From: Ventricola sp017626895
Lineage (GTDB): Bacteria > Bacillota > Clostridia > Christensenellales > Aristaeellaceae
Length of the DNA: 6,374 nucleotides
Direction of reading: 5' to 3'
Assembly: GCA_017626895.1 (NCBI GenBank)
Contig: JAGAHV010000077.1
Coordinates: forward strand, 1-6,374
Every line of letters starts with the position of its first letter. Position 1 is the first letter of the stretch. The translations under genes were made by a program, and so were the position numbers. The notes beneath the pieces were generated by a model. It did not search any database. It saw nothing but the letters and a program-made list of their open reading frames with translations, and had not been told where the DNA came from. Positions 1 through 6,184 of this stretch are shown piece by piece.

Positions 1-1165
1 CATCCGCAATCACCAGTCCCAGATGATCCTCATCCAGCAGGAAAAAGTCATAGAAATCTCCTCCCACCTCTTTGGCCGGATGCATGCTGGCAAAGATCTC
101 AAAATCTTTCCGCTCCGGGAACGGCGGGAAAATATTCGGCAGGGATTCCGCCTGAATCCGTCGGGCCATGTCCAGTTCTGTGCTGATCCGCTCGTTTTCA
201 GCCGTCGCGGTTGTGAGCTCCTTCTCGATCTCAAGAAGATCGCTCTCCATGTCCGCCATGGTCAGGCTGAGATTCTCCACCTCGTCGCCGGTATGAATAC
301 CCAGTTTGCTGAAATGGTCGCTCTCCTTCGAACCGCTCCGCTTGTCGGAAACATAGGTCTGGGCGGCACCCGCGATCGCGTTGATGGGATCGACCACCGC
401 TTTTCTCATCCACCGCGTATGAATCCATGTAATCAGTGCCGTAACCAGCAAAATGGCTAGTGTAATGGACACTGCGAATTTGCTCAGCTCGGCAAGCAGA
501 TCCCGCATGGCCATATCCACAAACAGATACGCAACGATCCTGCCCTGCTCATTCGCCACGGGGACCCCCACCGTACAGACCATGCCATCTCCCTGGACAA
601 ACCTGTACTGCAGCAGCTCTCCCTCTTTGTTCCAGCTGTGAAAGGCACTGAGGAATGCTGCCGAAACATTCTTCCGTTCGCCCGGGTTCTGCGTCACCTT
701 CCCGCCCGCATCCACGACGACAATGAGATCACGGGTCTGCGGATCGGGTGCGGCCACACTGACATTCGAAACATCCGCGGAGCTGCAGTAGTATTCAAGC
801 ATTCCCTTAAGGGTATTATACGGGCGCCCCTGCAGAATCTCCGTCAATGTCTGATGGGACTCCCCATTCCCGTATTCAGGATTCGACTGAGTGGAAGAGG
901 CGTAAGCGGAGAGGATCTGCCCGGTCAGAAGCTCGTATTCCGTGGCATGACGGACAGAGACCGCTACCTGCTTTGCTTCGTTGCTCGCTACGTGCTCATA
1001 GTCCCGCTTCAGAATCAGGGCATACATCGTGATACTGATCACCAGGATCAGCATGCCGAGCAGAATACAGCTGATGGCAACGGAACGGGTCACTTTAAAG
1101 GACAGAGACCGGTACCTCCGCTTCTTTCTCCCGAATGCAGCCGGGGCTTTCAGGCTGTCTTGCAT
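1..1165 (-). CDS. Membrane-bound SpoIIE-family (PP2C) serine phosphatase with sensor and HAMP domains, partial at the C-terminus
   Basis: This gene runs off the left edge; 388 codons are visible. Residues 28-51 form a first membrane segment after a basic N-terminus (RKKRRYR). About 52-228 is an extracytoplasmic Cache-like sensor region, and 229-249 is a second membrane segment. A HAMP-like stretch (about 250-310) and a charged helical linker (about 300-335) follow, then the start of a PP2C/SpoIIE domain with the metal-binding motif EVGGDFYD at 366-373 and VIAD at the window edge. The start ATG has a strong AAGGAGG six bases upstream. Family knowledge: such phosphatases dephosphorylate STAS anti-anti-sigma proteins in partner-switching systems. 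Inference: an external signal read by the sensor region controls dephosphorylation of the STAS protein encoded upstream. It lies 84 bp after the MATE gene with no clear terminator between, so co-transcription is likely. The frame is clean. The family is certain; the ligand is unknown. Confidence 0.93.
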   Translation of the reverse strand, partial: MQDSLKAPAAFGRKKRRYRSLSFKVTRSVAISCILLGMLILVISITMYALILKRDYEHVASNEAKQVAVSVRHATEYELLTGQILSAYASSTQSNPEYGNGESHQTLTEILQGRPYNTLKGMLEYYCSSADVSNVSVAAPDPQTRDLIVVVDAGGKVTQNPGERKNVSAAFLSAFHSWNKEGELLQYRFVQGDGMVCTVGVPVANEQGRIVAYLFVDMAMRDLLAELSKFAVSITLAILLVTALITWIHTRWMRKAVVDPINAIAGAAQTYVSDKRSGSKESDHFSKLGIHTGDEVENLSLTMADMESDLLEIEKELTTATAENERISTELDMARRIQAESLPNIFPPFPERKDFEIFASMHPAKEVGGDFYDFFLLDEDHLGLVIAD

Positions 1166-1249
1166 GTTTGTCCTCCTTGTTCTGGTCCTCCGCACATTCG
1201 GCTCATTGCGCCCCGTGCTCCCCTGTTCCAGTCCCGGTTCTCAGGCAGA

Positions 1250-3049
1250 CTATACCCGCAGAACGAGATTGTTGAGCTTCAGCATCGTCGTATACTGGAC
1301 GTCTTTGGCGGACCTGATCGCTATCTGCAGTCCCATATGATGCATGGGGACATGGCGGTCATACAGCTGCAGCTGCTTCAGCGGGTCAAAGATCTCACAG
1401 TCATCCCGGACACGGACAATATACTCGTCCCCCTTTTTGAGGATCCGAATGTCGATCGTATTGCCATGATGCGGACGGATCCGGTTCACCACCGTGTGCA
1501 TCGCCAGTTCCTCCACCGCCAGCGCAATCGCGTGCTTGCGCTTGTTGTCACAGCCGTGCGCGTCGCAGAAATCCCAGGCAGCCTGCGACAGCGCGATGAC
1601 CTCATCATGCCTACTGATCCTCCGGTCAATCCGGTCCTCCTCCGGCACGTCAAAATCTTTCGGGAGAGCCAGCACCCATTCCCAGAAATCCGCAGGACGG
1701 CTCTTTTCTTTGCAGTTCATGTACAGGAGCATCCCGATCACGGTTACGATCAGCAGCACCTGGCATACGGGAAACGCATACCAGATCGCATCCGCCTGAA
1801 ACACCGGAAGCATGGCCGCCGCGGCGAGCACCAGATAGGCACCCTCGGACAGGAAGCTGAAAAGCATGACGATTTTTACTTTGCCGCGTCCCTCCAGATA
1901 GCCGAAAAATCCCCGGTTCAGCGAATAAAGCGGCAGGCCGATGGCATAGCATCTGGCTGCACGGATTCCATAGGCCAGTGTCTGCGGATCATCCTTAATA
2001 AAGAAGGCGGCAAACCTCGGGCACATAAACCAGAAAAGAACGCTCACCCCCAGGACCAGGGTCAGGGCCACCGCAAAGTAATCCTTTGTCAGCCGTTTGA
2101 GCATTGGACGATTCTCCTCGCCCATCAGAATGCCTGCCAGGGTGGCCACGGTTTCCGAGATTCCGAAAACAAACGGATTCAGCAGCGAATCCGCCTGCCG
2201 GTGCACCGAATACGCCGCAATGCAGCCCGCTGACGCGGCTGCCGTCGCGGCCACCATCTTATTGAGCATAATGGAGCGGGCGGTATTGGATACACGTCCC
2301 CCCATGGAAAGCCCTTTGCCGATAATGCTTCCCGCTTTCTTCCACTGGTCATTCTTCCATGAAAACCGAATCAGCCGTTTCCTCCGGCGGAAATGAACCA
2401 GCAAAACGCCCAGCACCGCATAATAGCTGAAACTCGTTGCCAGTCCCATTCCCAGCGTGCCGCCGCCTGATACCGCAATCAGCACATCCAGGACAACATC
2501 CACCAGCGTCAGTACCAGCGCTGAAATCATCGTCAGTTCCCGGTCGTTGTCGATGGCCATGTAATTCTGCAGTACCCGGTAAGCATTCACGGCCGGCAGG
2601 CCGACAGCCAGTCCCATGAGATAGTCACGCGCCTGGTCAAGGAGACCTGCGGCACTTCCGCTTGCTCCCAGCAGAGCACAGACGGGCGCCGCAAAAGCAA
2701 TCATGCCCAGCATCATCAGGACGGATGTCCCGATGTTCAGAACCATGGAAAGGGAAAAAATGCCTCTTGCTCCGCTCACATCGCCGCTGCCGATCATCAT
2801 GGTGAAGCGGTTGCGGGCGCCGGAGGGCAGGATCGAACCAACCAGCGAGTACACCACGACCGGACTCACCAGTCCGAACGCCGCCATGGCATCCACGCCG
2901 AGAAACTGACCGATGACCACGCCGTCGATCAGGGAACCGATGGCTGCCGTCAAAGATGTGAGAATAAATGCAGTCAGGCCGCCACAAACTGGTTCCGCAG
3001 AATCCGGTTGCTGCTGTCTGCAATGGAAAAGGAAGACAAGCGCGTTCAC
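1250..3049 (-). CDS. MATE-family transporter fused to a C-terminal RsbW-like ATPase domain (probable N-terminal frameshift)
   Basis: The open frame from a GTG at 3049 gives 599 residues. Residues about 25-448 are a multi-membrane-segment MATE-type transporter (for example GSLIDGVVIGQFLG near 38-51 and repeated hydrophobic helices). A linker (about 449-480) leads to a cytoplasmic HATPase domain of the RsbW/SpoIIAB class (about 481-599) with N-box-like AVEELAMH, a G1-like RDDCEIFDP and a terminal GLQIA. MATE proteins alone are usually about 450 residues, so the tail is an extra domain. The N-box Asn is replaced by His (about residue 518), while DDC in place of DDG resembles, from memory, other fusions of this kind. 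The frame that fits MATE better upstream starts at a TTG at 3039 with a GAGGTGA site six bases before it and reads NRILRNQFVAA, then stops at a TGA (2974-2976). One added C near 2977-2979 would join it to this frame, giving 596 residues. The gene follows the STAS gene almost directly. Role: transport of an unknown substrate plus possible kinase or scaffold function. Confidence 0.85.
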   Translation of the reverse strand: MNALVFLFHCRQQQPDSAEPVCGGLTAFILTSLTAAIGSLIDGVVIGQFLGVDAMAAFGLVSPVVVYSLVGSILPSGARNRFTMMIGSGDVSGARGIFSLSMVLNIGTSVLMMLGMIAFAAPVCALLGASGSAAGLLDQARDYLMGLAVGLPAVNAYRVLQNYMAIDNDRELTMISALVLTLVDVVLDVLIAVSGGGTLGMGLATSFSYYAVLGVLLVHFRRRKRLIRFSWKNDQWKKAGSIIGKGLSMGGRVSNTARSIMLNKMVAATAAASAGCIAAYSVHRQADSLLNPFVFGISETVATLAGILMGEENRPMLKRLTKDYFAVALTLVLGVSVLFWFMCPRFAAFFIKDDPQTLAYGIRAARCYAIGLPLYSLNRGFFGYLEGRGKVKIVMLFSFLSEGAYLVLAAAAMLPVFQADAIWYAFPVCQVLLIVTVIGMLLYMNCKEKSRPADFWEWVLALPKDFDVPEEDRIDRRISRHDEVIALSQAAWDFCDAHGCDNKRKHAIALAVEELAMHTVVNRIRPHHGNTIDIRILKKGDEYIVRVRDDCEIFDPLKQLQLYDRHVPMHHMGLQIAIRSAKDVQYTTMLKLNNLVLRV

Positions 3050-3050
3050 C

Positions 3051-3359
3051 TCATTCCCTGATGACTTCCACAACACTCATGAAACCAACCATGTTAAAGA
3101 CATCCAGTATGTAATCGTTCACATGGCACACTGTCAGCTTTCCGCCCCGGTCATCCAGCAGCTGCTCAATCTCCAGCATCATCCGAATCCCGCCGGAGGA
3201 GGTATACGCAACATCCTGCAGATCCAGCACCACATTCTGAATTCCATCCAGATGTGCCGTGATTTCCTTCCCCAGCACCGGAGATGTGGCCGTATCCAGC
3301 CTTCCCTTTGGCTGAACAATCAGTGTACTTCCCTGCTTTTCAAATTTGGTTTCCGACAT
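3051..3359 (-). CDS. STAS-domain anti-sigma factor antagonist (RsbV/SpoIIAA-like)
   Basis: This 102-residue cytoplasmic protein is essentially one STAS domain, the usual length for RsbV/SpoIIAA. It shows the strand LIVQPKGRLDTATSP (about 13-27), the strand VVLDLQDVAYTSSGG (43-57) and a C-terminal DVFNMVGF helix. By alignment from memory with SpoIIAA Ser58, the phosphorylated serine is likely Ser54 in TSSGG. In the family, the unphosphorylated protein binds the anti-sigma kinase and frees its partner; phosphorylation by the kinase ends this and a PP2C phosphatase reverses it. All three activities are encoded side by side here. The ATG at 3359 is chosen because GGAGG lies seven bases upstream; a longer open frame to 3401 has no comparable site. 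It lies 22 bp after the kinase gene, and its stop is followed at once by the MATE gene, which suggests translational coupling. Confidence 0.93.
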   Translation of the reverse strand: MSETKFEKQGSTLIVQPKGRLDTATSPVLGKEITAHLDGIQNVVLDLQDVAYTSSGGIRMMLEIEQLLDDRGGKLTVCHVNDYILDVFNMVGFMSVVEVIRE

Positions 3360-3381
3360 ATTCTTTCCTCCTCCCGCTTTC

Positions 3382-3828
3382 TCAGCGGATTCTTTTCTCA
3401 ATGGTCAGGATGTTTTTTCCATCCTGATAGTCATAGGTCATGTGGTCCATGGTTCTTTTGAGCATAAACAGTCCCAGACCGCCGATTGGCCGCTCTTTGG
3501 CCTTCAGTCTGGTCGTGTCAGGCATTTCCTTTTCCAGCGGATTAAACGGCTGCCCATCATCAATAAACGTGATATGAATGATGCCCGGTTCTTCCTCCAT
3601 CCACACGCGCACCGTCGCAGACCCGGTTTCAGCCCCGTACGCATGCCGGACAATGTTGCCGAACACTTCGTCAATCGCCACATCCAGCTGGACCATTGCC
3701 CTTTCTGTGCATTCGTGTTCTGTCAGCTGCTGATTCACGAAGTCCGTCACTGTTTCGATGTTTTCCATGGTTGCCTCGACGGTGATTCCCCGCATGCCGG
3801 ATTCACCCGCCGCCTCCTGCTCTGGCAT
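3382..3828 (-). CDS. RsbW/SpoIIAB-type anti-sigma factor ATPase/serine kinase
   Basis: This 148-residue protein has the size and motifs of a stand-alone anti-sigma kinase of the GHKL (Bergerat-fold) group. The N-box is DEVFGNIVRHAYG with Glu54 and Asn58, the G1 box is IDDGQPFNP with Asp91-Gly92, and the glycine-rich lid GGLGL spans 116-120. In the family, such proteins bind ATP, hold a sigma factor or other partner, and phosphorylate a STAS antagonist; the STAS gene is the next one downstream. The ATG at 3828 is preceded by a long GGAGGAGGTGA site about five to eight bases away, which decides the start. The frame stays open to 3972, but that extension is Gly/Ala-rich, unlike the family and without a good ribosome site. 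It is the first gene of the operon. All catalytic motifs look intact, in contrast to the ATPase domain on the MATE protein. The target sigma factor is not in the window. Confidence 0.93.
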   Translation of the reverse strand: MPEQEAAGESGMRGITVEATMENIETVTDFVNQQLTEHECTERAMVQLDVAIDEVFGNIVRHAYGAETGSATVRVWMEEEPGIIHITFIDDGQPFNPLEKEMPDTTRLKAKERPIGGLGLFMLKRTMDHMTYDYQDGKNILTIEKRIR

Positions 3829-4216
3829 TTCTGTCACCTCCTCCATGTTGGTCACTTTACGAAACAGCTGTATTCCGCCCGGGCCCTGCCAGACTGCCGC
3901 TGTGCCAGGCCCGCTATGAGCCGCAGCCTGCTCATTCGGCGCCATCGATGTTCCATTGCTCATCCCCGGCAAACCGTCCAGTTGCGGCAGGCCATGACCG
4001 TCAGATGAGGCGCACTCAGGTCATCCGCTTTTTCCCTGACGATGATTCGGAAACCGGATTCCCTTCTGATCCGGCTTATCCTCATCAGGAGCCCGTATTC
4101 CGTTCCCCCAAAAACACCGTCAGGCAAAACCTGAGGATACGTGAGGATCTCACCGCACGCATTTGCCGCCCGGCTGTATCCTTTCTTTCCGGACATTTGC
4201 CTTGAATATGACAAAA
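3829..4216 (-). other. Long untranslated leader of the partner-switching operon
   Basis: About 380 bases separate the promoter's -10 box from the first start codon. No convincing gene was found: one minus-strand frame is open for 84 codons (3960-4214), but it has only a weak ribosome site and no recognisable motif. Small hairpins are visible on the minus strand: GTGAG/CTCAC at 4141-4153, and TCAGG/CCTGA at 4120-4134 followed by GGTGTTTTT. A further 6-bp inverted repeat, ATGAGC/GCTCAT, lies at 3916-3935. These are weak and could be chance. The length is more than simple initiation needs, so post-transcriptional control or an unrecognised small ORF is possible. Confidence 0.45.
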
Positions 4217-4245
4217 ATCATAGCTGAAGGGCAGGCCGTTTGCAA
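4217..4245 (-). promoter_or_regulatory. Sigma-A-like promoter for the kinase-STAS-MATE-phosphatase operon
   Basis: Read on the minus strand, a -35 box TTGCAA (4240-4245) and a -10 box TATGAT (4217-4222) are separated by exactly 17 bases. Five of six -10 bases and four of six -35 bases match consensus. It lies between the hydrolase stop codon and the first operon gene, so it can serve the operon independently of the hydrolase. The predicted transcript start is near 4210. Confidence 0.65.
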
Positions 4246-4408
4246 CAGTTTTCAGAAATTCTCCCGTGCAAAGAAGGCAGAATTTCCTCCAGGAGTGCCG
4301 AACCTCCCGTGGAATCCTGTCCATTTCCCCATGGGTTTCCTGACCTGATCATGAACCATTCAAGGCCGCAGCAGCTGCTCCCGCTGCCGCTTTCTTTCAG
4401 GATTCCCG
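4246..4408. other. Short intergenic stretch after the hydrolase gene, no gene seen
   Basis: This stretch lies between the hydrolase stop and the operon promoter. It contains short palindromes such as AGCAGCTGCT and CCCATGGG, but no stem followed by a T-run on the minus strand, so no intrinsic terminator for the hydrolase gene can be called. Read-through into the downstream operon cannot be excluded. Confidence 0.4.
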
Positions 4409-5080
4409 TCACCGATCCGGCCGGGTCAGCTTTTTGAGGAAATGCAGTCCCAGCATAAACGAGGCCGCTGTTCCCGCTGCCAGCATCCATCCGGCCAGCG
4501 GCCAGGCATCGCCTGTTTGCGGAAGGTCAGGTGTCTTTTCAACGTACGGCTGCAGTTTCCCTCCAATGAGGTCTCTGTAGGAAATCTCCGCAACCCAGAC
4601 CAGGCAGGGATCCCCGGTCAGGCGAAGAGATTTTTGCAGCATTTCCATGGACGGATTTACCCTCACCAGAAACGTTCCCTCCGGCGTCTTGATCTGAATC
4701 GGCCGGGAAACATCCGTCATCATGGGGTTGACCAGGATCGAAAAGTCTCCGTTCAGTCCTTTTGGGATGAGGGTGATATGGTTTTTCTCAGGAGACACCG
4801 CCACAATGGTTCCCTTATTGACAGATGTGTCTGCACTGAGCCAGTAAAAACTGTTCATCTTCCGGGAATCCGCCCTTGTTTCCAGATCCCATTCAATCAG
4901 CGGAGAAACCGGGTTTCGCGTAAACCGGTTGACATAATCACCGGCATTGCCGTTAACCCGCATCGTGTCAAACAGGAATTGCTCTGCCAGCGTTTTCCGG
5001 ATCTCCGTACTGAACGCATCATCTTCCTCTTCTTCACGGTAGGAAAGTGCCATGACATTCCCCTCTGCGGCGTTTTGCAC
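4409..5080 (-). CDS. C-terminal segment of the hydrolase with LPQTG cell-wall sorting signal
   Basis: This open segment (223 codons from a GTG at 5080) holds the C-terminal domain. The part around WDLETR and FYWLSAD (about 64-83), followed by alternating strands to about 175, resembles the beta-rich domain found after the catalytic domain in some PHB-depolymerase-like hydrolases (from memory). Residues 186-190 are LPQTG (bases 4511-4525), followed by a hydrophobic helix (about 193-214) and the tail KKLTRPDR, the complete sortase signal layout. It overlaps the preceding segment by 47 bases in a different frame. Its GTG has only a weak upstream AGAAGG, and the frame continues meaningfully upstream of it, so it is better read as the tail of the broken gene than as a separate protein. 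On its own it would lack a signal peptide and could not be anchored. Confidence 0.7.
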   Translation of the reverse strand: MQNAAEGNVMALSYREEEEDDAFSTEIRKTLAEQFLFDTMRVNGNAGDYVNRFTRNPVSPLIEWDLETRADSRKMNSFYWLSADTSVNKGTIVAVSPEKNHITLIPKGLNGDFSILVNPMMTDVSRPIQIKTPEGTFLVRVNPSMEMLQKSLRLTGDPCLVWVAEISYRDLIGGKLQPYVEKTPDLPQTGDAWPLAGWMLAAGTAASFMLGLHFLKKLTRPDR

Positions 5081-5546
5081 CTTCTGCGCATAAATTTTGT
5101 AGAAAACGATTTAGAAGCGGCCTGACAATGGTCCGATTCGCATAAGACGTTGGATCTGTCAGAACCTCAGACAGTTCCTCATTTCCATCCGTGTCCACAC
5201 TTGTCTTGTCATTAAAATTATGTCCCGAGGGAACCCGTATCAGCACCTGATGGGCATACCCGTACTCATACAGGTCATGATAATCACTCAGGACCTGCTC
5301 AAACTCTGCCGCGCGTACGCAGCGCAGTGCCTCCTCGGAAAGATAGTCCCGCACCCCTGCCTGAATGCTGAAAGGAAGATTTGCCAGATTCTGAAGGCTG
5401 ATGCTGTTGGGATGTCCGGAAGACATGTTTGCCGCGGCAAAGCGGTCTGCCATTCTTGGCGCCACCTGATATACCCCATCTCCGCCTGCAGAAAACCCCA
5501 GCAGGTAAACCCGGTTCGGATCCGCCTCATACAGCCGGATCATCAC
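5034..5546 (-). CDS. Middle segment of the hydrolase with the catalytic serine and histidine
   Basis: This open segment directly follows the TAG codon in the same frame. It carries VYLLGFSAGGDG, a classic nucleophile elbow (Ser184 in joined numbering), and PSGHNFND with the likely catalytic histidine (about 274). AGVRDYLS, with Asp232, is a candidate site for the acid residue. The last residues before its stop (LQNLCAEGAKRRRGECHGTF) do not look like the family and arise after the frameshift at 5103-5106. A GTG immediately after the TAG could in theory restart translation, but no ribosome binding site precedes it and the product would lack a signal peptide and the oxyanion motif. Confidence 0.65.
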   Translation of the reverse strand: MMIRLYEADPNRVYLLGFSAGGDGVYQVAPRMADRFAAANMSSGHPNSISLQNLANLPFSIQAGVRDYLSEEALRCVRAAEFEQVLSDYHDLYEYGYAHQVLIRVPSGHNFNDKTSVDTDGNEELSEVLTDPTSYANRTIVRPLLNRFLQNLCAEGAKRRRGECHGTFLP

Positions 5547-5549
5547 CTA

Positions 5550-6041
5550 AATCAGCCGGTCATAAAGTGGATAGGATTCCCGCTGAAAATGCATGTCCCA
5601 GGTATCCGTTATCCCGCGGACGGCAATATAGATTCCATGATTCACCGACTGACTGTAGTAGAACATCGTGTTCCATTCATGGTCATTCCCTTCTTTTCCC
5701 GCTCCGCCGCCATGCAGCGTGATGTAGAGCGAGTAGCCCTTTTCATCCGCCGGTTTGATATCCATCATGAATTTCATGGAATGTCCATCATGCGTAAGGA
5801 TATGAACCGTCTGTTTCTCGTTATCGATTACCATCTTTTCCGTCCGAAGTTCGGCTTTCATTTTCGAGGCAAGGGCAGCATCGCTGAAATAGGCCTCCTC
5901 CGCCGCTTTCATCATCTGCTCCATCTCCGCCTGTGTTTTTGGCTCCAGCTGACCATTGACCTGATACACCGTTTCAGCCCAAGCCGGCAGGAACATCGTC
6001 ATCAGGATGACAAGAAGCCCGATTCCCAGCAACTGCTTCAT
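5550..6041 (-). CDS. N-terminal segment of the hydrolase with signal peptide and oxyanion motif
   Basis: This segment has 164 codons before the TAG. Residues 1-22 are a signal peptide (MKQ, then the hydrophobic LLGIGLLVILMTMFLPA, ending AWAET, with likely cleavage after AWA). A charged helical region follows (about 33-70). SLYITLHGGG (104-113) is the strand and oxyanion-hole motif typical of alpha/beta hydrolases. The segment ends at YPLYDRLI, before the catalytic serine is reached, so the truncated product would be exported but inactive unless the TAG is read through. Confidence 0.75.
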
Positions 6042-6096
6042 TCCTATCCTCCTCAATTCTCAACCTTGTCTTTCGCCTGAGCAGATCGCCCAGTTA

Positions 6097-6143
6097 ACCG
6101 GCTCATTCAAGTCGTCGCGTAGCGACAGTTTAAATGAGCCGGT
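6097..6143 (-). repeat. Long imperfect hairpin in the hydrolase leader
   Basis: Perfect 11-base arms, ACCGGCTCATT (6097-6107) and AATGAGCCGGT (6133-6143), enclose a second perfect stem, GTCGC/GCGAC (6114-6118 and 6122-6126), with a GTA loop. The bases between can pair partly (A-T and G-T pairs), making one near-continuous hairpin. It sits between the predicted promoter and the hydrolase start, so it would be in the 5' untranslated RNA. No T-run follows on the minus strand. On the plus strand a loosely T-rich tract follows (CTTTATTTCGTTTTT, from 6149), so a terminator for plus-strand transcription is possible but no plus-strand gene is seen. It could also be a dispersed palindromic repeat. Confidence 0.6.
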
Positions 6144-6184
6144 CACGGCTTTATTTCGTTTTTGACGTGCCAATTTTTAAGCGT

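Larger units (their letters stand above)
4409..6041 (-). pseudogene. Secreted, LPxTG-anchored alpha/beta hydrolase gene, interrupted by a TAG codon and a frameshift
   Basis: Reading through two lesions, the three open segments form one continuous protein of about 543 residues: signal peptide, alpha/beta-hydrolase (esterase/depolymerase-like) domain, C-terminal beta-rich domain, LPQTG sorting signal, membrane helix and basic tail. The first lesion is an in-frame TAG at 5547-5549, between LYDRLI and VMIRLYEADPNRVYL, with no change of frame. The second is in the A-run 5103-5106: dropping one base turns NRFLQNL into NRFYKIYAQKVQNAAEG and joins the C-terminal frame. The ATG at 6041 is chosen because GGAGG lies six bases upstream and a signal peptide starts there. 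If intact, the enzyme would act on an ester- or peptide-like substrate at the cell wall; the substrate is not predictable. It may be a decaying gene, or one or both lesions may be sequence errors. The operon promoter lies downstream, so this gene is probably a separate transcription unit. Confidence 0.8.

Noticed and set aside
638..2233. Long plus-strand open frame of 531 codons
   Set aside because: It lies antisense to the MATE and phosphatase genes, has a composition rich in Arg, His, Pro and Gln with no recognisable motif, and lacks a ribosome site. It is a shadow of the minus-strand genes.
3050..3076. ATG at 3076 as the MATE start, overlapping the STAS gene
   Set aside because: It has no ribosome binding site and would overlap the end of the STAS gene by 26 bases. 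The GTG at 3049 or the TTG at 3039 (with a frameshift) fit better.
3829..3972. In-frame N-terminal extension of the RsbW-like kinase
   Set aside because: The extension is Gly/Ala/Pro-rich, is absent from the family's usual length, and the ATG at 3828 has a far better ribosome binding site.
3960..4214. Minus-strand 84-codon open frame upstream of the kinase
   Set aside because: Only a weak AAGG precedes the possible starts, it begins almost at the predicted transcript start, and no motif is recognisable. It is kept as a possibility in the leader entry, not called as a gene.
5220..6080. Plus-strand open frame of 286 codons
   Set aside because: It is antisense to the hydrolase gene, which has clear motifs on the minus strand. 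Its composition is unlike a protein family and no ribosome site precedes it.
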